Source: an uncultured Roseovarius sp. (GTDB lineage: Bacteria > Pseudomonadota > Alphaproteobacteria > Rhodobacterales > Rhodobacteraceae). From it: DNA of 64,000 nt. The notes beneath the pieces were generated by a model, which was given only the letters and a program-made list of their open reading frames with translations, searched no databases and was not told the origin of the DNA. The stretch covers positions 62,001-126,000 of the forward strand of contig NZ_CAMYMD010000084.1 in assembly GCF_947259555.1 (NCBI RefSeq), read 5' to 3'. Numbering within the stretch: position 1 is the first letter of the stretch; each line of letters starts with the position of its first letter. Positions 28,124 to 37,158 of this stretch are shown here, piece after piece. Made by a program: the position numbers and the translations under genes.

Positions 28124-30208
28124 ATGGCATGGGTTTCTCTAAGGGCGATTTTTCAGCCGACGGTCCTTCTTGCGATTGCGCTCATGGCCGTCATCGTAAT
28201 GATGATCTTGCCCGTCCCGTCATGGATGCTTGACGTGGGGTTGGCAGCGTCTTTCTCACTTGCCATTTTGATTTTCACAGTGACTTTGTTCATCGAACGG
28301 CCACTGGATTTCTCTGCCTTTCCTACAATTCTCCTTGCCTCGCTCATGCTCCGGCTCTCGCTGAATGTTTCATCGACCAAGCTGATCATCGGTGAAGGCC
28401 ACACAGGGACGGATGCAGCTGGCGAGGTCATCGAAGGTTTTGCCAATTTTATTATTGGTGGAAATGTATTCTTGGGGCTCGTCGTTTTCTCGGTTTTGCT
28501 GATCGTGAACTTTCTGGTGATAACCAAGGGTGCAGCACGGATGGCCGAAGTAGGGGCGCGGTTTGCGCTTGACGGCATGCCGGGCAAGCAGTTGGCGATC
28601 GACAGCGATATGTCGGCGGGAGCCATAGATCATCAGGAGGCGAGAGACCGCCGCGAACGCGAACAGCAGGAAACCACATTCTTCGGGTCGCTTGATGGGG
28701 CATCCAAATTCGTCAAGGGCGATGCGGTTGCAGGGCTCTTAATTACGCTTCTGAACTTGTTCATCGGGCTGATGATCGGGATTGTGTTGCATGACATGCC
28801 GGTTGGTCGCGCATTTGAAACCTATACGATTTTGACGATTGGTGATGGCTTGGTCACGCAAATACCGGCTGTGATCATATCCATCGCATCCGCCCTGTTA
28901 CTGGCGCGGGGCGGAAACAAGGGTGCAACCGATCTGACGATCGTCGAACAACTCGGGCGCCATCCGGCCGCACTTGTGACCGTTGCGTTGCTGATGGTGG
29001 TCTTTGCTCTGGTGCCAGGGCTGCCCTTTCTTCCATTCATGATTGGTGGGCTTGTGTTGGGCGCAATCGCATTCTTCAGCTTCAGGCATCGTCGGGACAG
29101 TATGCCATCTACTGATACGGCACCTAGACCCGTGGTGATGCCTGAAAAATCCATGGGAGATATCCTTGAACTTGATGACATCCACGTTGAATTTGCACCT
29201 GATCTGGTCAATATGGTCCTTGATCCCGGCACCGGACTAGAGGCGCGTATCGCCAATCTTCGCCGGTTCGTCGCAACGAGTTATGGTGTTATCCTCCCCG
29301 ATATTCGATTGACCGATGATCCGGGCATGCCGGCTAGCAGCTATGTGATCCGCATACACGGAGTGGAGCAAGCACGCGCTTTTCTGATGGAAAATCATAT
29401 GCTTGCGCTTGATCCAGATCACCACCCTGGGCTCCCGTCTGGCGATACTGTTCAAGAACCTGTCTACGGTGCGCCTGCCCGATGGATACCGGCGCATGAT
29501 CAGGACCATGCTGCGCTCTCGGGCGTCACGCTAGTCGCGCCACCAGAGGTTCTGGCCACCCATTTACTTGAGGTCATACGCCGCAATTTAAGTCGTTTGT
29601 TTACAATGAAGGCGATGCGGCGACTATTGGATGAGATGGCTAACCTGAGTGATCAAGCGCGCGCCGAGGCCAATCGCAAGCTTTTGGAGGAGATGATTCC
29701 GGATCGTGTCTCTCCTGATCTGCTTCATGCGGTGCTGCGCTTGCTGTTGGCCGAGCAAGTTTCGATCCGCAACATGCCTCTTATTCTTGAGGCGATTGCG
29801 GAGGGGCGACACCTTGGCAATCAGCCGGAAATGATCTGTGAGCATGTTCGACAAAGGCTTGGCTTTCAGATGGTCGCCAATATGCAACGAGCGGATGGTA
29901 GCTTACCCCTTATACAACTGGCACCGGAATGGGAGGATACATTCGTCACGTACCAGTCAGATGGCGACCGGGGTCGAATGGATGTCGCTTTACCCCCAGA
30001 TGTATTCAACACCCTGACATCGGCCGTGGCCGAGCAGGTGAAACAGGCCGGTGAAAACGGCGTATCGCCGGTCCTGGTTACCTCAAGCATGCGTCGGAGG
30101 TTTCTGCGAACCATCTTGATAGCGAGAAATCTTACACTTCCCGTAATGTCGTTTGAAGAGATCGGACCCGATAGCAAACCGGCCTTGGTCGGCGTGGTGG
30201 GCGTGTGA
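28124..30208 (+). CDS. flhA: Flagellar export apparatus protein FlhA
   Basis: 'FPTILLASLMLRLSLNVSSTKLIIGEGH', 'RFALDGMPGKQLAIDSDMSAGAIDHQEARDRR'. Confidence 0.98.
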   Translation: MAWVSLRAIFQPTVLLAIALMAVIVMMILPVPSWMLDVGLAASFSLAILIFTVTLFIERPLDFSAFPTILLASLMLRLSLNVSSTKLIIGEGHTGTDAAGEVIEGFANFIIGGNVFLGLVVFSVLLIVNFLVITKGAARMAEVGARFALDGMPGKQLAIDSDMSAGAIDHQEARDRREREQQETTFFGSLDGASKFVKGDAVAGLLITLLNLFIGLMIGIVLHDMPVGRAFETYTILTIGDGLVTQIPAVIISIASALLLARGGNKGATDLTIVEQLGRHPAALVTVALLMVVFALVPGLPFLPFMIGGLVLGAIAFFSFRHRRDSMPSTDTAPRPVVMPEKSMGDILELDDIHVEFAPDLVNMVLDPGTGLEARIANLRRFVATSYGVILPDIRLTDDPGMPASSYVIRIHGVEQARAFLMENHMLALDPDHHPGLPSGDTVQEPVYGAPARWIPAHDQDHAALSGVTLVAPPEVLATHLLEVIRRNLSRLFTMKAMRRLLDEMANLSDQARAEANRKLLEEMIPDRVSPDLLHAVLRLLLAEQVSIRNMPLILEAIAEGRHLGNQPEMICEHVRQRLGFQMVANMQRADGSLPLIQLAPEWEDTFVTYQSDGDRGRMDVALPPDVFNTLTSAVAEQVKQAGENGVSPVLVTSSMRRRFLRTILIARNLTLPVMSFEEIGPDSKPALVGVVGV

Positions 30209-30975
30209 CGTCTCTGCCTGCGCTGCTTGACACTGCTCATGAGATGCTTTGGCTGCATGCGCTGGTGTTCTTTCGCATCGCTCCAATCATCGGGCTTTTG
30301 CCCGGATTTGGTGAGCAGTCGGTTCCCATGCGGATCAAGCTGATCCTTGCGCTCGCATTTACGCTGGTCACGTCACCAGCGCTGATGCCTGAGCTTTCTA
30401 AGGTCATCGAAGAGCAGGCGGTCACAGGTCATGCAATACTTGCTGAAACGCTTGTCGGCATCGTGATCGGCATTGGGCTTCGGTTGTTCCTGATGACGTT
30501 GCAAATGGCGGGCTCGATCGCCGCGCAATCGACTTCCCTGTCGCAAATTCTCGGGAGCGCCAGCGTCACGCCGCTTCCGGCCATGGGGCATCTTCTGGTC
30601 ACTGGCGGGCTCGCTCTCATGATGCTTCTCGGGCTTCACTTGCGCGTAGCCGAGCTTATCATACACAGTTACCGGATCTTCCCCGCCACGGAATTTCCAG
30701 CTGTGGAAGCCGTTTCGCAATGGGGTGTGGCGCGCATCGCTCATGCCTTCTCATTTGGCTTCACGCTTGCGGCCCCCTTCGTGCTGGTGTCGGTCCTCTA
30801 CAATCTCACCTTGGGCATCATAAATCGCGCAATGCCACAACTCATGGTGGTTTTCGTCGGTGCCCCGGCCATCACTGCGCTCGCACTTTTTCTCCTCATG
30901 CTTGTCGCTCCGGTCCTCTTGGTGGTCTGGGTTCAGGGCCTTGCGGCGTTCATTGCAAATCCATTTGGTGGATAG
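30205..30975 (+). CDS. fliR: Flagellar export protein FliR
   Basis: 'LVFFRIAPIIGLLPGFGEQSVPMRIKLILALAFTLV', polytopic, between flhA and flhB. Confidence 0.93.
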   Translation: MTSLPALLDTAHEMLWLHALVFFRIAPIIGLLPGFGEQSVPMRIKLILALAFTLVTSPALMPELSKVIEEQAVTGHAILAETLVGIVIGIGLRLFLMTLQMAGSIAAQSTSLSQILGSASVTPLPAMGHLLVTGGLALMMLLGLHLRVAELIIHSYRIFPATEFPAVEAVSQWGVARIAHAFSFGFTLAAPFVLVSVLYNLTLGIINRAMPQLMVVFVGAPAITALALFLLMLVAPVLLVVWVQGLAAFIANPFGG

Positions 30976-30977
30976 AG

Positions 30978-32066
30978 ATGGACGGGCAGGAAGACGATAC
31001 TGAGAAAACCCATGAGCCGACCCAGCACAAACTGGACGAGGCGCGCAAAAAGGGTGAGGTCGCGCGCTCTGCTGATTTGAACACGGCAGGATCCTATGGC
31101 GGGCTTTTGCTGGCGCTTTTGCTCTTAGGTGGTACAAGCGTTCAGACTGTCAGCGGGAGCCTGATGGTTTTGCTCGACCAGCCGCACCAACTTGCCAATC
31201 TAATTTTTAAAGATGGGCGCGCGTCCTCTGCCCTTGGTGGTCTGCTAGGGCAAGGAATGGGCGGGCTCTCGGTCTTGTTTATCGTACCGGCGCTGGCCGC
31301 GTTGCTCACGGTGTTTGCGCAGCGTAGTTTCGTCGTCGCACCTAGTAAGCTCGAGCCAAAGCTGTCTCGGGTTGACCCTGTTGAAAATGCCAAGAACAAG
31401 TTTGGACCATCCGGTCTTTTCGAGTTTGCCAAGAGCTTTTCCAAGCTGGTTCTTTATTGTGCGTTATTAGGCAGTTTTCTGTCCCATCGCCTTTCGGAAA
31501 TGGCCGGTGCCGTGCACGCGGCACCGGCGATGATAGGCGCTATGATCGGGCAAATAATCATCGAGTTTCTATTGATCACCTTTCTGATCACCTTGGCCGT
31601 GGGTGTGATTGATTATCTCTGGCAGTATTTCGATCACCTGCGTCGGCAGCGGATGTCACATAAGGAAGTGCGCGACGAGATGAAGCAGAATGATGGTGAT
31701 CCCGCCGTCAAACAGCAACGCCGTCGGCGAGGCATGGAAATCGCATCGCAGCAAATGATGGCGGATGTGCCGGGGGCGGATGTGGTGATCGTCAATCCGA
31801 CGCATTTCGCGGTCGCGTTGAAGTGGAGCCGTGCCCCGGGCTCTGCTCCGGTCTGTGTGGCCAAGGGTGTTGACCACATTGCCCTGGCAATTCGCAAGCT
31901 TGCACAGGAACACGGCGTTCCCGTTCAACTTGATCCACCGGTTGCAAGGGCCCTGCATGCCACCACAAATCTGGGTGAGGAAATCGACCCGGACCAATAT
32001 GCGGCGGTTGCTGTGGCCATCCGATTTGCCGATGAAATGAGGCGCAAGACCAGGAGTTTCGGATGA
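30978..32066 (+). CDS. flhB: Flagellar export switch protein FlhB
   Basis: 'EKTHEPTQHKLDEARKKGEVARSADL'; autocleavage motif 'VNPTHFAVAL'; ATG 30978 preferred over 30720. Confidence 0.96.
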   Translation: MDGQEDDTEKTHEPTQHKLDEARKKGEVARSADLNTAGSYGGLLLALLLLGGTSVQTVSGSLMVLLDQPHQLANLIFKDGRASSALGGLLGQGMGGLSVLFIVPALAALLTVFAQRSFVVAPSKLEPKLSRVDPVENAKNKFGPSGLFEFAKSFSKLVLYCALLGSFLSHRLSEMAGAVHAAPAMIGAMIGQIIIEFLLITFLITLAVGVIDYLWQYFDHLRRQRMSHKEVRDEMKQNDGDPAVKQQRRRRGMEIASQQMMADVPGADVVIVNPTHFAVALKWSRAPGSAPVCVAKGVDHIALAIRKLAQEHGVPVQLDPPVARALHATTNLGEEIDPDQYAAVAVAIRFADEMRRKTRSFG

Positions 32067-32500
32067 AACGCGATGCCTATGCCGGAATTGTGGGCTTGAC
32101 CGACGCGCTCTATCAAGCGCAGGCGGCACAGCTGCAGGCTCTTTTCGCCGAAGAACAAAGGTTGCGTGCAGAGATCAGTCAACTCGAGTCCGTCCGCTGT
32201 GCCGCCCGTGACGCGCCAAACGAAAGTTTGCTGGGCTATCGTGAAGTCGGAGCTGATCTGATGTGGCAGGGCTTTATCGGCCGGAGAAAGTCAGAATTGC
32301 ATTCTGAACTGGCTAGACTCTTGGGCCGCAAAGGACAGATGACTGTCCGTATGCGCCATGCATTCGGCAAGCATCAGGCGGCTTGCCAACTCTCACAGAC
32401 CGAGACAAATGGCCGGATCGCCCGCCGCATTGCAAAGCGTGCCGGCCTTGTTGATGAGTTTGCGCTGCTGGTGGCGCGGGGCGATCGCGACATCGAGTAG
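32063..32500 (+). CDS. FliJ-like coiled-coil protein of the flagellar cluster
   Basis: 145 aa, coiled-coil rich, 4-nt overlap with flhB. Confidence 0.5.
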   Translation: MKRDAYAGIVGLTDALYQAQAAQLQALFAEEQRLRAEISQLESVRCAARDAPNESLLGYREVGADLMWQGFIGRRKSELHSELARLLGRKGQMTVRMRHAFGKHQAACQLSQTETNGRIARRIAKRAGLVDEFALLVARGDRDIE

Positions 32501-32520
32501 TGGTCTAGCGGGAAGAACCG

Positions 32521-33006
32521 TCACACGTCCTGCCGGGCGATCTCGGTGATGAGTACCCCTTGCACCGCCTCGCCAAGAATGTTCCGTGCCACGTCAAGCA
32601 ACGAGGCGCGCAGCATATCCATGTTGCGCGCATTCGTGAATGCGCCGTCGAAACCACCTATGTTCGCGTGATCGAAAAGCGCCTGGAGCAAGGCATCGCG
32701 AAGCTTTGGCTCACGCTCATAGACAGCCGAGGCGCTGCCTGGTCCGGTTTCAACACTGAGCGACAGGACCACCATTGCGCCGATCATGTCGCGGTCAACG
32801 ACCGGGACGACGAACTGATTATTGAGTTTGACAATTTCTGTCGGATTCGTATCGGGCGGTGTGTGACCGTGGGACAGGACCTGATCGGTTGTTTCGGTTG
32901 GGGCGTCGTCACCGATATCGGATTCGGATCTTAACATATGTCCCGCACCCGCCCCCGCCACGATCCCGATTAACAGTAGAAAGACTGGCAGTAGCTTTGA
33001 GATCAT
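32521..33006 (-). CDS. Second FliL-like flagellar basal body-associated protein
   Basis: N-terminal TM and 'FVVPVVDRDMIGAMVVLSLSVETGPG...LRDALLQALFDHANIGGFDGAFTN' FliL-like domain. Confidence 0.7.
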   Translation of the reverse strand: MISKLLPVFLLLIGIVAGAGAGHMLRSESDIGDDAPTETTDQVLSHGHTPPDTNPTEIVKLNNQFVVPVVDRDMIGAMVVLSLSVETGPGSASAVYEREPKLRDALLQALFDHANIGGFDGAFTNARNMDMLRASLLDVARNILGEAVQGVLITEIARQDV

Positions 33007-33030
33007 GGCGTAGGGCCTCCTTTGGCTGGT

Positions 33031-33768
33031 TCAGAAGGGCAAAATGGCATCCAGAACCTGCTGGCCCAGCCTCGGCTGCTGGACGTCGGTAATCTGGCCG
33101 CGCCCGCCATAGGAAATGCGCGCTGCCGCGATCTTGTCATAGGTGATCTCGTTCTTGCGCGAAATATCCTCTGGTCTCACAAACCCGGTGACCAGCAATT
33201 CGCGCAGTTCGAAATTGACCCTTACCTCTTGTGACCCTTGGATCTCCAGAACGCCATTGGGAAGGACCTGCATCACCGTGGCCGCCACGCGCAGTGTCAG
33301 CTCTTCGCTGCGGCTCACCGAGCCGTCGCCGCCGGACCGTCCGGAGGAGTTGAGCCCGACTGCGCGATCGAGACTGGCGCCTTCCGGCAGGTCCTTGTTG
33401 ATCCGTTGCGGCAGCCCGAAAAGGTCCGGGATCGCGAGGGTCTCCGATCCGGAACGGGAACGTTCGGTCGAATTCGATATCTCGGCCTCCTCATCGATCT
33501 CGATTACGACTGTCATGATATCGCCCCTCTGGGCTGCGCGCCGATCCCCCAGCAGGGATTGTTTGCCTCCGCTCCAGAGTGATGCATGTTGCAATGCTGT
33601 TTCTCGTGCGGTTGATAGTGGCAGTCCCGGGTTGAGCATCGCGAGCTGCTCGGTGGAATTCATGGTGGGTGTGAAGCTGGGTGCCTTGCCGATATGGTCC
33701 ATACGCGCGCAGGCGGCGACGGAAAGGATCAGGATCAGGCTGATTGGGAGGCGAAAAGACGGCATCAT
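33031..33768 (-). CDS. flgH: Flagellar L-ring protein FlgH (lipoprotein)
   Basis: Lipobox 'SVAACAR'; 'SLLGDRRAAQRGDIMTVVIEIDEEAEISN', 'LPNGVLEIQGSQEVRVNFELRELLVTGFVRPEDIS'. Confidence 0.95.
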   Translation of the reverse strand: MMPSFRLPISLILILSVAACARMDHIGKAPSFTPTMNSTEQLAMLNPGLPLSTARETALQHASLWSGGKQSLLGDRRAAQRGDIMTVVIEIDEEAEISNSTERSRSGSETLAIPDLFGLPQRINKDLPEGASLDRAVGLNSSGRSGGDGSVSRSEELTLRVAATVMQVLPNGVLEIQGSQEVRVNFELRELLVTGFVRPEDISRKNEITYDKIAAARISYGGRGQITDVQQPRLGQQVLDAILPF

Positions 33769-33773
33769 CGTTC

Positions 33774-34193
33774 CTATTGCGAGACCATGATCTGGCCGGT
33801 TGACGTAACGCGACCCGTGATTGTCGCGCGCGAAGTCAGGTTCATCGCCCGGACGCGATCGCCAATGCCCGCCCGTTCCAGTGACCGACCCTCGATCGTG
33901 ATCTGAAGGCCCACGCGCGCGTAGATGAGGGGAACAATCTGATTGCGTTCCACGATGGCAGGTGGGCCTACGTGGGCGGCGCGAACCTGACGCCCGGGAT
34001 AGAGCGCGACGCGCGTTTCCATGCCAATCAGATCGGACAGGACCACGTCACCTTTGCCTGTGTCAGGTTTCAAAAGCAGGTCGCCGGGGCCAAGGATTTC
34101 CTGTGCCCGGATTGTGCGGGTTGCCACGATCATGTCCGCCAGCACTGGGCTAGCCAACATGATAGTAAACGTGAATGCTACCGGAAACCGCAT
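33774..34193 (-). CDS. flgA: Flagellar P-ring assembly protein FlgA (SAF domain)
   Basis: 'TRTIRAQEILGPGDL...GMETRVALYPGRQVRAAHVGPP'; between flgG and flgH. Confidence 0.9.
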   Translation of the reverse strand: MRFPVAFTFTIMLASPVLADMIVATRTIRAQEILGPGDLLLKPDTGKGDVVLSDLIGMETRVALYPGRQVRAAHVGPPAIVERNQIVPLIYARVGLQITIEGRSLERAGIGDRVRAMNLTSRATITGRVTSTGQIMVSQ

Positions 34194-34978
34194 CAGCGCA
34201 CCTGCGTGGTCGCGCTTAGCATCTGGTCGGCGGCGGTGATCACCTTGGCATTGAGCTCGTAGCCGCGTTGGGCCTCAATCAGTTCTGTGATTTCTCGAAC
34301 CGGATCGACAGAACTGTCTTCGAGGTAGCCCTGACGCAATGTGCCAAGGCCATCCTGCCCGGCAGTCGTCACATTCGCAGGGCCCGAGGCTTCGGTCTCA
34401 ATAAAGAGATTGTTGCCAATGGCCTCAAGACCTTTTGCGTTGGTGAAACCAGCCAGATTCAACTGGCCAAGCTGTTGTGCTTCGGCAGTATCCTGGAAAA
34501 AGCCGAAAACCTCGCCCTCGGCGTTAATCGAGATGCTGCGCGCATCCTCGGGTATCGTGATCTCCGGGGCGACCGGAAAGCCGTCGGAATTCACGATCAC
34601 CCCATCCGCGGATCGTTTGAGCGCGCCGTCGCGCGTAAAGGCCGCCTGGCCGGAGGGGAGCGTGACTTCAAGATAGCCGCTGCCATCGATGGCGACATCG
34701 AGATCGCCATTTGTCTGCGAGAGTGAGCCTTGGGACAATTGCACCGAAATTGCCGATGGCCGCACCCCGAGCCCGAGCTGGACGCCCGTCGGCAAAACCG
34801 TACCGTCCGCCGCGTTTATGGTGCCGGCGCGCGCGAGTTGCTGGTAATGGAGGTCCGCAAATTCCGCGCGTCGGGCATTGTAGCCCGTGGTCGACATGTT
34901 TGCGAGATTGTTTGAAATCGTCTCGACCCGCATTTGCTGGGCGGCCATGCCGGTGGCGGCGATCTTGAGGATGTGCAT
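34193..34978 (-). CDS. flgG: Flagellar distal rod protein FlgG
   Basis: 'LKIAATGMAAQQMRVETISNNLANMSTTGYNARRAEFADL', C-terminal 'ELIEAQRGYELNAKVITAADQML'. Confidence 0.95.
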   Translation of the reverse strand: MHILKIAATGMAAQQMRVETISNNLANMSTTGYNARRAEFADLHYQQLARAGTINAADGTVLPTGVQLGLGVRPSAISVQLSQGSLSQTNGDLDVAIDGSGYLEVTLPSGQAAFTRDGALKRSADGVIVNSDGFPVAPEITIPEDARSISINAEGEVFGFFQDTAEAQQLGQLNLAGFTNAKGLEAIGNNLFIETEASGPANVTTAGQDGLGTLRQGYLEDSSVDPVREITELIEAQRGYELNAKVITAADQMLSATTQVR

Positions 34979-34992
34979 CTCTTTCTCCTTGG

Positions 34993-35706
34993 TCAACGGA
35001 TGAAGGAATCGAGCGCGGTCATCACGCGCTCGTTTTCCGAGTCGAGAAAGCTTTGGCCCATCTCATAGGCACGCTGCACCTCGATCATGCGGGCGATCTG
35101 ACTGATCGGATCGACATTCGCGCCTTCCAGAAATCCCTGGAGCACGCGGCTTTCGAGGATTGGCTCAAAGCCGCCCGCGCTGCGAAACATCACCCCGTCC
35201 TCGCGGGTCAGCTCAAAGCTCTCGATTGGTCGCACCAAGCCGATCTGAGCGAGGGGGCGCCCATTGTCGCTGAGCGTGCCATCGGGTGATAGCCCGATAC
35301 TCTGCGAGTCGGGGGGTACAAATACCGGAGCCCCGCCCGCGTCGAGCACCCTGTAGCCATCCGGCGTCACCAGATCCCCTTGTGCGGACATGGTGAAATT
35401 GCCCGCACGCGTCAGACGCTCCCCCTCGGGTGTCTCAACGAGGAAAAAACCTTCACCTTCGATCGCCATGTCGAGCGTGCCGCCGGTGTGAACGAGCGGG
35501 CCTTGAAGCATCGAGGTCATCCGCACATTGCCGCGCGCCATGGACAGGGACGGGCCCTCTTGACCGCGTGAGACGAATTCGGAAAAGATCAATCCCTCCT
35601 GACGATACCCGGTGGTCGCCGCATTGGCGATATTATTGGCCACCACCTGCAATTCGCGCAGGAGGCCGGATTGCCGGGTCAGAGTGGTATAGCCTGCGTT
35701 CTCCAT
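34993..35706 (-). CDS. flgF: Flagellar proximal rod protein FlgF
   Basis: 'TRQSGLLRELQVVANNIANAATTGYRQEGLIF', C-terminal 'MIEVQRAYEMGQSFLDSENERV'. Confidence 0.93.
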   Translation of the reverse strand: MENAGYTTLTRQSGLLRELQVVANNIANAATTGYRQEGLIFSEFVSRGQEGPSLSMARGNVRMTSMLQGPLVHTGGTLDMAIEGEGFFLVETPEGERLTRAGNFTMSAQGDLVTPDGYRVLDAGGAPVFVPPDSQSIGLSPDGTLSDNGRPLAQIGLVRPIESFELTREDGVMFRSAGGFEPILESRVLQGFLEGANVDPISQIARMIEVQRAYEMGQSFLDSENERVMTALDSFIR

Positions 35707-35707
35707 C

Positions 35708-35977
35708 TCAACCTCCTGTGATGAGCGGGATCAGCCGATCCTGAAAGAAGGTGACCAGCGTTTGGGTCATGAACCCCATGGTGATCCAGAACACGACAAC
35801 GATCGCGCCAAGTTTGGGCACAAATGTGAGCGTGAGTTCCTGAATCGAGGTCAGAGCCTGAAAGAGCCCGACCACCAGACCAGCCAGGAGCGCGACGGCC
35901 AGGATCGGCAAGGAAATGATCACAGAGATCCAGAGCCCTTCGCGCAGCGTGTCAAAGAACAGAACCTCATTCAGCAT
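35708..35977 (-). CDS. fliQ: Flagellar export protein FliQ
   Basis: 89-aa two-TM protein 'MLNEVLFFDTLREGLWISVIISLPILAVALLAGLVVGLFQALTSIQELTLTFVPK'. Confidence 0.94.
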   Translation of the reverse strand: MLNEVLFFDTLREGLWISVIISLPILAVALLAGLVVGLFQALTSIQELTLTFVPKLGAIVVVFWITMGFMTQTLVTFFQDRLIPLITGG

Positions 35978-35981
35978 CGGC

Positions 35982-36269
35982 TCAGACCGGCATGCGGAGG
36001 ATTTCCTGATACGCTTCCACGACCCGGTCGCGCACTGTGATCGCGGCCTCGACAGCGAGTTCGGTTTGTGCGAGGGCCTGCACGAGCGCATGCGGATCGG
36101 CCGTGCCAGTCATGGCCGACATTGCAACCTCTTCGCTTTCTTTCAGGGTGGCGGCAAAATCCTTGGCCAGCGAATGAAGCGCCTCGCCCCCTCCGCTCTC
36201 GCCCGTGGCCTCTGTCGCGGCGCGGGACGCGGTGTATTTCTGGGTGGCGCTCAGTCCTGTGATATCCAT
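35982..36269 (-). CDS. fliE: Flagellar hook-basal body protein FliE
   Basis: C-terminal 'LAQTELAVEAAITVRDRVVEAYQEILRMPV'. Confidence 0.93.
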   Translation of the reverse strand: MDITGLSATQKYTASRAATEATGESGGGEALHSLAKDFAATLKESEEVAMSAMTGTADPHALVQALAQTELAVEAAITVRDRVVEAYQEILRMPV

Positions 36270-36281
36270 TCTGGATCTCCT

Positions 36282-36674
36282 TTATCGACGTAACAGGTCC
36301 ATCAGCCCGGCAGACATTTGCCGAACCTGATCGAACATCTTGAGATTGGCCTCATAGCTGCGCTGCGCTTCGCGCGCGTCCGCGATCTCGATCATCAGAT
36401 CCACCGTCGAGCCCTGGTAATGGCCGGTTTCGTCTGCCAGCGGGTGACTGGGGTCGTAGATTTGCTGCGGTGTGCGCCGGTCGAGATTGACGCGGCTTAC
36501 CTCTACCTTGCCATTGCCATTCGAGCGGCCAAACGCCGTTTCGAAAGACACCGTCTTGCGGCGATACCCGGGGGTGTCGGCATTGGCGATATTCTCGGAC
36601 ACGTGGCGCAGGCGCTGTGCCTGAGCCTTGAGGCCGCTGGTTGAGACTGACAATGCGTTGGAAAAATCGCTCAT
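36282..36674 (-). CDS. flgC: Flagellar rod protein FlgC
   Basis: 'SVSTSGLKAQAQRLRHVSENIANADTPGYRRKTVSF'; start trimmed to ATG 36674. Confidence 0.95.
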   Translation of the reverse strand: MSDFSNALSVSTSGLKAQAQRLRHVSENIANADTPGYRRKTVSFETAFGRSNGNGKVEVSRVNLDRRTPQQIYDPSHPLADETGHYQGSTVDLMIEIADAREAQRSYEANLKMFDQVRQMSAGLMDLLRR

Positions 36675-36684
36675 GACATGCCCC

Positions 36685-37074
36685 TCAGCGACGCCCGATC
36701 GCCGTGCGCAGCACGGTGAGCGAGGATTTGTATATGGCAAGGGCGCGATCATGCTGACGTTTTACATCGACCGACTTGAGCATCTCGGTTTCGAGCGAGA
36801 CCGAATTGCCATTGGGATCGGCTGTGGCGGTCGGGTCGTCGATGGCATCAAAGCCACGATCCGGACCGCGGCCTATCATATGCCCCTCCCGCGTGGCGCG
36901 CGGCAGCAGGGCCGCCGCCTGTGGCTCGTAGAATGACGCAAAGGGCGTGATGTCCCGCGCGGAATACCCGGGCGTGTCCGCATTTGCCATGTTCTGCGAC
37001 ACGATAGCCTGTCGCGCACCGGCATGGCTGGCCATGGCATGCGCCATGCGAAAGATCTCAAGGTTTTCAAACAT
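36685..37074 (-). CDS. flgB: Flagellar rod protein FlgB
   Basis: 'AMASHAGARQAIVSQNMANADTPGYSARDITPF'; start trimmed to ATG 37074. Confidence 0.93.
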   Translation of the reverse strand: MFENLEIFRMAHAMASHAGARQAIVSQNMANADTPGYSARDITPFASFYEPQAAALLPRATREGHMIGRGPDRGFDAIDDPTATADPNGNSVSLETEMLKSVDVKRQHDRALAIYKSSLTVLRTAIGRR

Positions 37075-37158
37075 CGGGGTTCTCCCTCGATTGGCTTCAA
37101 TCAAGGCTTAACCCTGATTCCTTTAGAAATTGTTTTCAGGAAATGATTGGAGCGTTCG

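Noticed and set aside
37105-37130. Possible CtrA box between flgB and fliI (TTAACCCTGATTCCTTTAG)
   Set aside because: Half-sites are 11 nt apart rather than 7; not counted
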